Positions 1 to 9,800 of a DNA stretch of 64,000 bases are shown piece after piece. Position 1 is the stretch's first letter. Each line of letters opens with the position of its first letter. Below the pieces are notes generated by a model. The model worked only from the letters and a program-made list of their open reading frames with translations, did not search any database and was not told where the DNA came from. Source of the stretch: Blastomussa wellsi (lineage: Eukaryota > Cnidaria > Anthozoa > Scleractinia > Plerogyridae); the NCBI GenBank assembly GCA_947652115.1, contig OX393561.1, forward strand, positions 45,742,547 to 45,806,546. The letters are read 5' to 3'. The position numbers were made by a program, and so were the translations under genes.

Positions 1-1219
1 AGGGGTGTATCAGAAAACACACTTTTGGCTTACATGTACAGTGAAACTTGTTTATGGTTGAACTTGAGTTTATCAATCTGTTTGCCGTCATAACATTCAC
101 ACGATTCAAAGATTCCCACTGACGAGATTTCCAGCTGTCATTTGACAGGTGTCTTGAAAAATAGCTTGTGAAAATACGGCCACTAAAGATTCTGAATCCG
201 AAGATCACCAAAACGAAGGCCGAAGACTGTTTGGCTTCGCATTTTGTCTCTTTAACACTCATGTAAATGTCCTGAACTTTATGTGCAGTGCATTCTGGTC
301 ACCGCAGTGCATTATGTTCACTGCGCAGTGTATTCTGGTCGCCATGCAGTGCATTCTGTCACATCTTGATTTTGTATAGACTTGCTAATTACATTCTGAT
401 TATAACTGCTGCTCACTCGCTCCACAGCAATAATTAATAAACAAATCTTTTATGCATACATTTCTTGACTGAACACTTCAAATTGCATTACAAAATGAAG
501 TTGTTGATCTTCAAATCCTCTGGATTTCATGAGCCTAGTACAAAAGAGCTGCAGCATACGTCTTAGCATAACACATTCTTGATTAAACTCTTCAACGCTT
601 GACAGAGTACAGCTAAGTTGAGTTATTTAAACATAATAATAGATCAAACTGACATTTCCTAGAAAACCTTGAACAGTAACTGTTAATAGCAATCAATAAA
701 ATGTTCAGTTATAAGCAAAATCAACGCATATGGTAAATATTTAACACTTTTTAATGCATGACTTGGTTTGGCTAAGAAAGGGGTGTGTCAACAAAAGTTT
801 GCCATGTTCAATCATAACTTGCATTTCAGGACAATGTTCCTTTCTAACAATTCTAACAATAAAAGAAATGCATAATTTGTCACTGCCAGCAATTATCTGC
901 AAACCCAAAACGTCGGGTCCAAAACTTGAACCAGCTCTGTTACAACATGTGCCTAACGTATCAGTACATATCGTAACGCACAGTTATTGATTGAGGTAAC
1001 TGCAATCTGATATATTTATATGTATATCAGGTGATGAGTATTTTATGCTGGTATTTTTCAAGTTGATATTTAGATGTTTCAAAAAATCACGTTTCATCCC
1101 TTGGAAATAAAAGCCTGACGTATGACACAAGGTACCAATGACAAAACACGTTAACAAGTAAAAAAATTCTTTGATAGCCATATTCTAGAGAAATATCCAT
1201 GAAAACAGAACTACCTTCT
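1..1219. other. Non-coding sequence, probably FA2H-like intron or 3' flank
   Basis: No coding exon is recognisable here on either strand; short open frames have no family resemblance and no splice context. At about 283-362 there are degenerate, roughly 20-30 bp repeats built on a GCAGTGCATTCTGGTC-like core. Because the only adjacent gene is the minus-strand FA2H-like exon at 6459-6710, this stretch is either its intron or downstream DNA. The remaining FA2H exons (hydroxylase domain) were looked for and not found. Confidence 0.4.
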
Positions 1220-1394
1220 TGTTGTAATATTGAACCTGTGGGGACCCCCCTACGGTTTGGGGCCCCTGACATTTTATGAGGCCGCCCCGTGACGGATCGG
1301 GCTGTGTGCATAAACATGGCGGACTTGCCTGACTTGTTCGTTGAGTTGACATTTAGTTGCGTTTACTAAGTTTTCTATAACACTACTTACAACA
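1220..1394 (+). repeat. 5' LTR of the Gypsy element
   Basis: 175 bp, beginning TGTTGTAATATTG and ending ACTTACAACA, so it has the short TG...CA-type inverted ends of LTRs. It is identical by eye to 5576-5750. No convincing TATA box is visible. It is short for a Gypsy LTR. Confidence 0.95.
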
Positions 1395-1412
1395 TGGTGT
1401 CAGAAGTGGGAA
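1395..1412 (+). promoter_or_regulatory. Primer-binding site, tRNA-Leu type
   Basis: TGGTGTCAGAAGTGGGAA follows the LTR with no gap. Its complement ends ...CCCACTTCTGACACCA, which resembles the 3' end of animal leucine tRNAs (T-arm side plus acceptor plus CCA). The tRNA assignment is from memory of tRNA-Leu sequences and is moderately sure; its role as the minus-strand primer site is clear from position. Confidence 0.8.
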
Positions 1413-1471
1413 CCTTAATACTGAAGCAAGGAGTTTATCGAAAAGAAAACTTGGCTGAGTGACAAACCGCG

Positions 1472-2944
1472 ATGGCTGAGCGAGATTCGAGAGCTCCTGG
1501 TCCCTTAGTACTTGATGCTAATGCAGCCGACAACTGGAGAAAGTTTTTAATGCAGTTCGAAATTTATCTTGTGGCGAAAGGCAAGGATGACAAAGCGGAT
1601 AAATTGAAAGTAAACTTGTTACTTCACTGTGCTGGACCCGAAGCAATTGAGGAATACAGTCATTTTGTTTACAACGAGGGAGAAAGTAAGGAACGCTATG
1701 CAGATGTGTGCAAGAAATTTAAGGAGCTCTGCGAGGGAGCAAGGAATGTGATCTATGAGAGGTTAGTGTTTAATCAGCGTAACCAGAAAGAGGGGGAGAG
1801 GATTGATAATTTTGTCAGCGAACTGAAACGTTTGTCTTTAACGTGTGATTTTGGCGATCTGCGAGATTCGCTAGTAAGGGATCGAATTGTGGGAGGTGTA
1901 CTATCAGATGAGCTGAGAGGAGAACTGCTAAAGAAACCTGACCTGACCCTTCAGAAAGCTCATGATTACTGCCGAACCTTTGAGGCAGCAGAATTGCAAA
2001 AGTACAAGTTTAGCACACCAGCAGGTGCTGGAACAGACCGTTCAATAGGAATTCAGTCTGTTGATAAGTCAAAGGGACAGGACAAGAAAACCCCTCGTTC
2101 CTGTAAGTTTTGTGGTTACAAGCACCCATTTACTCGTCCATCCCGTTGCCCAGCATTTGGAAAACAATGTCTTAAGTGTAAGAAAGAAGGTCATTTTGCC
2201 CAGATGTGCTCAGCAAATGCAAAAGGGGGCTCGCAAGTTGATGTAGTCCAAAAAGGAAGTCCACCTAACGAAGACCCTCAGAGCTCAGACCAGGAAGTTC
2301 ACACTTATTTTCGATCGATTGAACTTGGAAGTGTTTCAGATGCCAGGAAATCCAGAAAGAGCATGGTCACTATTCAGATTGCAGGGCAAGAAGTTGAAAT
2401 CAAAGCAGATACAGGTGCAGAGGCTACAGTCATTCCTTATCATCTATATGAGAAACTTACCAAAAAACCCCTCCAAAAGATTCAGCAACCTTTGAAAGGG
2501 TGGCTTGCAACTAAGCCTATTCACCCTAAGGGCTGTGTACGCCTTCCAACTCAATACAAGAATCGTCGAATGGATTTGCTGTATCTTGTGGTCGATGGAA
2601 ACTTTACACCCTTAATGGGTTGTGATGCCTGCTTGGATTTAGAAATCCTTAAGTTTATGAATCTCCAACTGATTGATACCCCGAAGGCCAGTCAAGCCAC
2701 ACCAGGAACACAGAGAGCATCTGGGGACCAGAGCATTTTCCAGAACGATTCAGTTCTATGTGAGTACCAAGATTGTTTCAGTGATAAGCCTGGTAAACTT
2801 CCAAACAAAGTACATCTGGAAGTTGATACTTCAGTGCCACCAGTTGTACACCCTCCCAGGAAAATTCCAGTTGCTATGTTAGAGCCTGCACGAAAAAAAA
2901 ATGAAGGAGATGGAGGAAGATGGAATTATTGTGAAAGAGGATGA
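1472..2944 (+). CDS. Gypsy Gag and aspartic protease reading frame
   Basis: 490-residue frame that begins at an ATG 77 bases after the 5' LTR. Residues about 1-190 are a Gag capsid-like helical region. Two cysteine-rich zinc-knuckle-like motifs follow (CKFCGYKHP...C and CLKCKKEGHFAQMC, residues about 210-250). The retropepsin active site ADTGAEATVI is at about residues 311-320, so Gag and protease share one frame. The last residues already enter the linker before reverse transcriptase, where Gypsy elements normally continue in one polyprotein. Here the frame drifts and stops at 2944, after a run of nine A residues at about 2893-2901, and overlaps the pol frame by 44 bases. This could be a programmed frameshift or a homopolymer indel. 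Confidence 0.93.
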   Translation: MAERDSRAPGPLVLDANAADNWRKFLMQFEIYLVAKGKDDKADKLKVNLLLHCAGPEAIEEYSHFVYNEGESKERYADVCKKFKELCEGARNVIYERLVFNQRNQKEGERIDNFVSELKRLSLTCDFGDLRDSLVRDRIVGGVLSDELRGELLKKPDLTLQKAHDYCRTFEAAELQKYKFSTPAGAGTDRSIGIQSVDKSKGQDKKTPRSCKFCGYKHPFTRPSRCPAFGKQCLKCKKEGHFAQMCSANAKGGSQVDVVQKGSPPNEDPQSSDQEVHTYFRSIELGSVSDARKSRKSMVTIQIAGQEVEIKADTGAEATVIPYHLYEKLTKKPLQKIQQPLKGWLATKPIHPKGCVRLPTQYKNRRMDLLYLVVDGNFTPLMGCDACLDLEILKFMNLQLIDTPKASQATPGTQRASGDQSIFQNDSVLCEYQDCFSDKPGKLPNKVHLEVDTSVPPVVHPPRKIPVAMLEPARKKNEGDGGRWNYCERG

Positions 2945-5567
2945 GCCTACACCTTGGGTCTCATCAATGCTAGTTATTGACAAAAGGAAAGTGAACGACA
3001 AAAGAAAGGACACTCCACCGTCAAAGGATGATGTTCGCATTTGTATTGACCCAAGAGATCTGAACAAAGCATTGAAACGACCTCACTATCCTATGCTTAC
3101 TGTAGAAGAAGTTGCAAACCGACTCTCAGGCGCAAAGAGTTTTACTTCACTTGATGCATGCAGTGGATACTGGCAGCTTCCTGTAGACGAAGAGAGTTCC
3201 AAGCTGTTAACTTTCAACACCCCTTGGGGGCGCTATCGATTTACAAGACTCCCTTTTGGTATCTCACCAGCCCCAGAACTCTACCAGAGGGAGATGGACA
3301 AGCTCTTTGAAGGGGTTCCAGTTGAAATTATAGTAGATGATTTCCTGGTTCATGGTAAAGACCAAATTGAAGTTGATGAGAAGTTGAGAAGAGTACTGGA
3401 CAAGAGCAGAGAAGTTGGATTGAAGTTTAACCCCAAGAAAGTGAAACTCAGAGTTCCAGAAGTGAGCTATGTTGGGCACCTGTTCTCATCCGAAGGTTTG
3501 AAACCGGATCCTGAGAAAATCAGAGCCATTAATGAAATGCCACCCCCAGTAGACAAAGAAGGTGTCCTTCGCATCCTAGGAACTGTCAATTATCTTGACA
3601 AGTTTATTGAACACAAGGCTGACATACAAGAACCCATTTCACAGCTTACCCAGAAAGATGCAGCATTTGTTTGGGAGAAACCACAACAAGAGGCCTTTGA
3701 CAAACTGAAGTCTGTCATCACAAGCGCACCTGCACTCACTTACTTTGACAACACCAAGGAAACAGTGCTAAATGTAGATGCAAGTAGCAAGGGCCTTGGT
3801 GCAGTGATTCTGCAGGAGGGCAAACCAGTTGCCTTTGGATCAAAGACACTAACGAGCTGCGAGAGGAATTATGCGAACATTGAGAGAGAGATGCTGGCAA
3901 TTGTCTGGGGGACACAAAAGTTTCACACGTACGTGTATGGGCGCAGAGTGATAGTAGAAACAGATCACAAACCGCTGGAGTCAATCTTCCGAAAGCCTTT
4001 AAATGATGCCCCTCCCAGATTGCAAAGGATGCTATTGAAACTGACTAAGTATGATCTTGATGTACGGTATGTACCTGGAAAGCAACAGTTCATATCTGAC
4101 TGTCTGAGCAGGGCTCCACTTAGTGACAGTGAGCCAACCACAGAGCCGGAAGATGTGATTGGTATCAATCTGGTGGAGGAGCTTGGATTTGAAAGCAACA
4201 CACTGAAGAGATTTAAGGAGACTTCAAGCACTGACGAGACTTCAAGAGTGGTGATGGAGTATGTCCTAAAAGGGTGGCCATCTGAAAAAGAACAGGTTGA
4301 TCAGCTTGCCAGAGAGTATTGGAGCTTTAAGGAAGAGTTGAGTGTCGAGGATGGGCTTCTGTTTAAATCAGATCGAATAGTTGTCCCAAGACCACTGAGG
4401 GCAGAGGTGCTAGATGAGATCCATGGAGCACATTTGGGGGAAAGCAAGAGCCTTAGCTTTGCCAGAGATTATGTCTTTTGGCCTTCAATGACAGCCCAGA
4501 TTAAAGACAGAGTCAGCTCCTGTTCAATTTGTAATGCCTTCCGAAACCGGCAGCAGAGAGAGTCATTGCATCCACATGAAATTCCAGGACTGCCGTGGCA
4601 AGTGGTGGGAACTGACTTGTTTGAATATGCGGGTCAAACATACCTATTAGTGACTGATTTCTATTCAAAGTACTTTGAAATAGAATTGCTTGGCCAGAAC
4701 ACTGCCATTTGTGTCATCAACAACTTGAAGAAAATATTTGCAAGGTTTGGAATCCCCGACGAAGTTGTGAGTGACAATGGGTCACAATACAGCAATACCA
4801 GAAATCTATTTAACAGCACTCATGAATTTAAGCAGTTTTCTGAAGAGTGGGGTTTTCGTCACACAACAAGCTCTCCAGAATACCCCCAGTCAAATGGTGC
4901 AGCAGAAAGAGCTGTACAGACTGCCAAGCGCATTTTAAAGAAGGCCGCAGCAGACCACAAAGACCCGTTTGAAGGGCTGTTGAAGTACCGCAATACACCA
5001 TTTGAAGATATTGGCGTGTCACCTGTACAACTGCTGATGAGTCGACGCACACGCACAATGATACCAACTCATCGACGTCTCCTTCTACCACAGGCAGTGG
5101 ACCCTGATCATGTTGTGAAAGCACTCAAGCTAAGACAGTTTGTTTCTAAGAAGAACTATGACAAGCAAAGTAGAGATTTGCCCCCACTGGAAGCTGGAGA
5201 CAAAGTGCGGATTCGCCCAAATAGGGATAGAGAATGGCGGAAAGCTGAAGTATTACCGCGATCATACCTACTGCAAGATGAGCAAGGGCGTATCTATAGA
5301 AGAAACAGAAGGCAGATAATTTCAGTCCCAAATGATCATCCAATGAGTCCACAGCTGCATGCGATGAGTCGACAGCCGCATGATTCTCCTAGAAGGTCTC
5401 CATGTGCTGATGCTCCCATGAGTCCATCATTATGTACAACTGAGAAACAAGCACCAGGACAAATGGAACTAGCGGACCAGCCGGCAGGAAATCCAGAACA
5501 CTCACCTATGACAACCAGATCTGGGCGACAAGTCAAGAAGCCACAACGGCTCATTGAAAACTGTTAG
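2901..5567 (+). CDS. Gypsy Pol: reverse transcriptase, RNase H, integrase
   Basis: 888-residue frame, offset +1 from the Gag-protease frame. Reverse transcriptase occupies residues about 20-230: SLDACSGYWQLPVD, RLPFGISPAPELYQ and the catalytic IIVDDFLVHG, which has IVDD instead of the commoner YVDD/YADD. RNase H follows (LNVDASSKGLGAVIL, then ETDHKPLE). The integrase has an HHCC zinc region (HLGESKS...CSICN) and a DDE core (GTDLFEY; SDNGSQYSN; the E in SNGAAERAVQ). A basic, proline-rich tail ends at a TAG at 5565-5567, just before the polypurine tract. No stop or other break is visible, so the enzyme set looks intact. The nominal ATG at 2901 sits at the A-run and may not be the true initiator, since Pol is normally made as a Gag-Pol fusion. 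Confidence 0.94.
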   Translation: MKEMEEDGIIVKEDEPTPWVSSMLVIDKRKVNDKRKDTPPSKDDVRICIDPRDLNKALKRPHYPMLTVEEVANRLSGAKSFTSLDACSGYWQLPVDEESSKLLTFNTPWGRYRFTRLPFGISPAPELYQREMDKLFEGVPVEIIVDDFLVHGKDQIEVDEKLRRVLDKSREVGLKFNPKKVKLRVPEVSYVGHLFSSEGLKPDPEKIRAINEMPPPVDKEGVLRILGTVNYLDKFIEHKADIQEPISQLTQKDAAFVWEKPQQEAFDKLKSVITSAPALTYFDNTKETVLNVDASSKGLGAVILQEGKPVAFGSKTLTSCERNYANIEREMLAIVWGTQKFHTYVYGRRVIVETDHKPLESIFRKPLNDAPPRLQRMLLKLTKYDLDVRYVPGKQQFISDCLSRAPLSDSEPTTEPEDVIGINLVEELGFESNTLKRFKETSSTDETSRVVMEYVLKGWPSEKEQVDQLAREYWSFKEELSVEDGLLFKSDRIVVPRPLRAEVLDEIHGAHLGESKSLSFARDYVFWPSMTAQIKDRVSSCSICNAFRNRQQRESLHPHEIPGLPWQVVGTDLFEYAGQTYLLVTDFYSKYFEIELLGQNTAICVINNLKKIFARFGIPDEVVSDNGSQYSNTRNLFNSTHEFKQFSEEWGFRHTTSSPEYPQSNGAAERAVQTAKRILKKAAADHKDPFEGLLKYRNTPFEDIGVSPVQLLMSRRTRTMIPTHRRLLLPQAVDPDHVVKALKLRQFVSKKNYDKQSRDLPPLEAGDKVRIRPNRDREWRKAEVLPRSYLLQDEQGRIYRRNRRQIISVPNDHPMSPQLHAMSRQPHDSPRRSPCADAPMSPSLCTTEKQAPGQMELADQPAGNPEHSPMTTRSGRQVKKPQRLIENC

Positions 5568-5575
5568 AGGGGAGA
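5564..5575 (+). promoter_or_regulatory. Polypurine tract of the Gypsy element
   Basis: The purine-rich stretch TTAGAGGGGAGA lies directly before the 3' LTR and overlaps the pol stop codon. Its position is that expected for the plus-strand primer. Confidence 0.8.
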
Positions 5576-5750
5576 TGTTGTAATATTGAACCTGTGGGGA
5601 CCCCCCTACGGTTTGGGGCCCCTGACATTTTATGAGGCCGCCCCGTGACGGATCGGGCTGTGTGCATAAACATGGCGGACTTGCCTGACTTGTTCGTTGA
5701 GTTGACATTTAGTTGCGTTTACTAAGTTTTCTATAACACTACTTACAACA
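5576..5750 (+). repeat. 3' LTR of the Gypsy element
   Basis: 175-bp copy identical to 1220-1394, followed by the right copy of the CTTCT target duplication. Confidence 0.95.
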
Positions 5751-5844
5751 CTTCTCAAACACGAAAAACGCGTATCCAACAGGGAAGATGTGGGATATAG
5801 TTCAAGTGAAGCCTTTGAGTGCTACTTTGGTTCTTTAGTTCTTT

Positions 5845-5890
5845 ATTGACTCCGAGCTTTCGCCGATCTACGGCATCATCAGGGAGGACG
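5845..5890 (-). ncRNA. Hammerhead-ribozyme-like core, Penelope-type
   Basis: On the minus strand CTGATGA (5882-5876) is followed by TGCCGTAGATCGGC, which can form stem II (GCCG/CGGC around TAGAT). It is then followed by GAAA (5861-5858) and a short segment ending GGAGTC (5853-5848). CTGATGA and GAAA are both unmutated catalytic-core boxes of the hammerhead fold. Penelope-like retroelements are known to carry hammerheads with a very short stem III, which fits here. No Penelope protein lies alongside, so this is probably a solitary element end. Self-cleavage is not shown by sequence alone. Confidence 0.6.
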
Positions 5891-6458
5891 ATAAAATATT
5901 TGCGCTATGGTTTTAAACATTGGAGGTGCCACTGTAAATTAGCATAGTGTAAAACTAGCCAGTAGGACGCATGGAAACTATGGCGTGATAAAATGTTCTA
6001 AAATATGTGTTAACAGGGAAGACATTAAAGAAAAACGCAGCTAACAGCTATCAGGAGTACAGTGAGAGTTTTCTATTATTTCGTTGCTCTAAGGTTGAAT
6101 TTGAATTTATGTAATTAAAATCTAACGGAGAATGCAATTTAAGTTTATGTTGTGGTTCAGTGAGCAAAGAGAAAACGGCTGTTGGCGTCCAGCTCAAGTT
6201 TGTAATAAATTGAATAATTCGACATAAAGCAATCCCGTGATTTTCACCACACACACGCACAAAACAAAACACACAGTTAAAGCTTTATGGCAAAGACAAT
6301 ATATAATCGAGTCACTGTGATGTAAAGGGCCTGACAAATTATTTGGAGCCTCGTGTCGATCGATCTTTCACTTCGAAGTGAAAATGGGCTTGAAAAATAT
6401 ATAAACAATCTGCGTAATGGAAACCCAGACGTGGTCACAAATGGGCAGCTTTACCTAC

Positions 6459-6710
6459 CTCTCCTTTTAAACGTCCTATAAGATATTTTCCAAGCCATCC
6501 ATACGCAAACGTCGTGTGTTTATGAAGATCATCTTCAGTCATCAATGTTGTAACATCTCTACCCGCGTTGGCCAACAAAATATCTTTCCCGCCGGGATGA
6601 CGCTCCAGAAATTCGCTAACATCGTACACTTTTGCACGATGTATTACCCAAGCGTCCTTCGCCGTGTTGTGCTTTTCCACCTCCTCCACGGAAAACAGAG
6701 GAAGATTCAT
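6459..6710 (-). CDS. FA2H: Fatty acid 2-hydroxylase-like, first exon (cytochrome b5 domain), partial gene
   Basis: 84 codons from the ATG at 6710 to a GT donor just below 6459 (GGAGAG|gtaggt on the minus strand). The exon encodes a cytochrome b5-like heme-binding domain: FSVEEVEKHN, VYDVSEFLERHPGGKDIL with the axial-ligand HPGG motif, and a closing segment resembling YGWLGKYLIGRLKGE. This matches the N-terminal b5 domain of fatty acid 2-hydroxylase, an ER enzyme that hydroxylates sphingolipid fatty acids, more closely than soluble cytochrome b5. The catalytic hydroxylase domain with its histidine clusters is not in the window, so another b5-domain protein cannot be excluded. Its ATG is 188 bp from the AARS upstream start, in opposite orientation, implying a shared promoter. 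Confidence 0.8.
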
Positions 6711-6898
6711 TTTAGCAACGCTGTACTCCACGTTTGACCGAATAATCACAGAGGACGTGTTCAAATAACAAAGTCCACAACAAACTTGATTGCAGACTCC
6801 CCCGGGGTGTGATCTTTCCCTGACTGGGGAGAGCTGTATCAGCAATCAGTAGGATCAGCGGCTATTCCCATGGATTGCACGATTTCTTTAGAAGTTTC
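6711..6898. promoter_or_regulatory. Probable bidirectional promoter, FA2H-like/AARS
   Basis: Only 188 bp separate the FA2H-like ATG (minus) from the upstream AARS ATG (plus), or 290 bp from the downstream AARS ATG at 7001. Both transcription starts must lie here or very near. It contains a short GC-rich stretch (CCCCCGGGG near 6799) and no clear TATA box. Confidence 0.55.
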
Positions 6899-9800
6899 AT
6901 GATTTTTGGCCGGTGCTTTCGACGGAATCGATTCTTTTCATCTTTAAATTCAATCACTTTTTGCAGCCTCGTAAGAAGGACGTACAGTGCCTCCGCCAGG
7001 ATGGATCCAAACTTGACAGCAAGGGACTTGCGGCAGATGTTCGTGGATTTCTTTGTGGAGAAATACGAACACACGTTTGTTCCGTCTTCTTCTACCATTC
7101 CGCACGAAGACCCGACCTTGCTGTTTGCAAATGCTGGAATGAATCAGGTAATCACGAATATCTCCTCATTTATAGGTGGTTGACATGATTTCAAAAGTTT
7201 TCGCCTTGCTGCTTTCTAACGTTGAGTTGGCATTACGTCGAATTTTCGACGACTTTATTATTTCTGGTTATAATCAAGGTTGTAATTAAAGCACGTGAAT
7301 CTTGACCCGTGATTCCTATTCGTTTCACCTGTTGCACTTAAACGATATAAGCAGCCTTTTAACTTCCCTGTATGTCTTAAATATTGTTTTGAGAGAAAAC
7401 TGGGGAGAGTAGAAACTCCTTTGTATCAGGGTAATGTGGATAGGCTGACACACCCAGGGCAGGGGGGGGGGGGGCATGGGGGTGGGGATGCAGGCTGGTT
7501 AAGGGTTTTTCAGGTTTATTCATCAAGGTCCTTCATATTTAGTCTTCACATCTAAAATCTCTTTTTCATTTAATTTGCCTAGTACAAGCCAATCTTTTTG
7601 GGAACTGTGGATCCAAACAGCGATCTCTCCAAACTCAAGCGTGCAGTAAACAGCCAGAAATGTATTCGAGCAGGTGGTAAACACAATGACTTGGATGATG
7701 TTGGCAAAGATGTCTACCACCATACATTCTTTGAAATGTTGGGAAACTGGTCTTTTGGAGATTACTTTAAGGTAAATAAATTAAAGTCAGTTCACTTGCC
7801 AGAACATAGTTAAGAATCATGTGCTGGTTTTGTTTAAGTGTTTTAATTGTTATTGTTGCTGTTTATAAAGAATTATTGTCCTGCAAGACCGTGTCACTTG
7901 CTTTGAAACATTTAACTTCCCACAGGTATAGAATTATACATTTGGGCATCACTTAGATTAGGGGCAAGTTCACTTGGGGCATCATCACCAAAAGTTATTT
8001 AAAAAAATTGATATCAAGCTATAAGGCAAGGTCAAAATTTGGACTTTTTTGTAATTTCATTGTATGTTTAGAAAGAGGCCATTGAATTTGCTTGGGAGTT
8101 ACTTACAGTGAAGTATGGGATGCCAAAAGATCGTCTTTATGTTACATACTTTGGAGGAGCAGAAGGCCTTGAATCTGACGAAGATACCAAGCAGTTTTGG
8201 CTTGACATGGGGTATGAAAACACGATTAAAATTAATGAATTTTATGGTAGTTCATATATCAAAGTTAACATGACATGATGAATAGTTACAAAGTCCCCCT
8301 CCCCTTATGCCGGAAGGGCAGGTAACTCTCTCTTAACAGAAACCTCTTTAAGATGGAAACCCTTCAGTAGCAGATCCAGATCTTGAGCTGGGGAAGAGGG
8401 GGTTGAAATATTGAAATATTTAAGTGAGGAGTCATGTGTGATGTTAAATATGTGGACCATTACAAAAAAATAGATCTGCCATTGTCCTTATAAGATGGTC
8501 AACTGGTAATAGTCTTGGTGTGCTGTTGTTAAGTTATTACTTTATCTAATCTCTATAAGCTGGACAGCTCTCTAAATAAGATGAACAGTTGATGCCGGTT
8601 GCCATAGTGTCCATTTTAAAGAGACTTGACTGTTTTCAAAGGAGTAGGTGTCAGTTTGTAAGGCTTTCCATGTGCACTGTGTGTGATGTGTTTCATTTGT
8701 GGGGGAGGAGAGGGGAGGGTGGGCTATTTTATAGTGCCTTCAGCCATCACATTTTTAAAGCAGCTGTTAGAATATGGGGTCTAGCACCATATACCAAGTC
8801 CCGAAGTACGTCACAAAGAACACAACAATGGGGCCCAGCCCTTAAGCAATAGCACAATAGACGTCACACAACAGAACAACACAACAGTGCATTTATTGAC
8901 TTGGTATATGGAGCATCACCCAGAATATGCTAGTCATTTCTGGAAAATATAAAGTCTTAGTCCAAAACAATATTTCTAAATTTCAGTAATAGCAGTGGCA
9001 GCAATTACAGCAACAATTACTAACACAGTTATTGTCAGTATCAACTTGACGCATTGATTATGTCAGATAATTAAATTTTTAGATTACGTCTGTCGTGATC
9101 TGAAGAACCCCACATTATTCCAAATTTTGTTACCTGTACACATGTAAAATTATATGTGATGTTTTATCAGCTGTCAGCTCTTTTTAAAGAGGCATCATAA
9201 ATAAGTGTTGTGGTTTAATTTTTTCTTTGGTTTTAAATTTTAATTTTTTCAAACCTGTTTGTTACAGATTATAAAAATAAAAATGAGACTATGAATAAAT
9301 ATTAATAATAGTGATAATGATGAGCACTCTCCCAATGGGCCTTTTAATTTTCATGGGCAATGTAAACAAACAAGTATTGTAAATAAACATAGCAGGGTTG
9401 AGAATCCCGCCTGGTCAGAGGCAGACCAGTTGGCTATTTACAGGCATAGCCGAGGAGTTGATCTCGGGGCTACTGAGAACAACACCAGCTAGTGGTCAGA
9501 ACGGGACTTGAACAACTTACGGATTTCAAGTCCAACGCTCTAACCACTCAGCCGTGCTGCCTCGAAAATCAAACTTGTGTGAAAAATTTGAAAGCAAAAA
9601 TAAACTTAAACCTTAACATTAGCACTTTGAATTCATTTTTGTTTTTCGTCATAGTATTCCGCTAGAAAGAGTACTTCCTTTTGGTATGAAGGACAACTTT
9701 TGGGAGATGGGTGAGACCGGCCCTTGCGGGCCTTGCACTGAGATCCACTTTGACAGGATTGGTGGCCGTGATGCCGCCTTTCTCGTGAACATGGATGACC

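Larger units (their letters stand above)
1220..5750 (+). mobile_element. Complete Ty3/Gypsy-type LTR retrotransposon, very recent insertion
   Basis: A full-length element of about 4.5 kb. It has two 175-bp LTRs (1220-1394 and 5576-5750) that I read as identical, and it is flanked by a perfect 5-bp target duplication CTTCT (1215-1219 and 5751-5755). Inside are a primer-binding site abutting the 5' LTR, a gag-protease frame, a pol frame (reverse transcriptase, RNase H, integrase) and a purine tract abutting the 3' LTR. The protease-RT-RNase H-integrase order defines Ty3/Gypsy (Metaviridae-like). No envelope gene is visible. Identical LTRs mean too little time for divergence, so the insertion is young and may be polymorphic. 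The only departure from a fully intact element is the frame change near 2895 described under the two CDS entries. Confidence 0.96.

Noticed and set aside
754..990. 78-codon open frame near the window start
   Set aside because: No recognisable family, no ATG context or splice logic, and composition like surrounding non-coding DNA.
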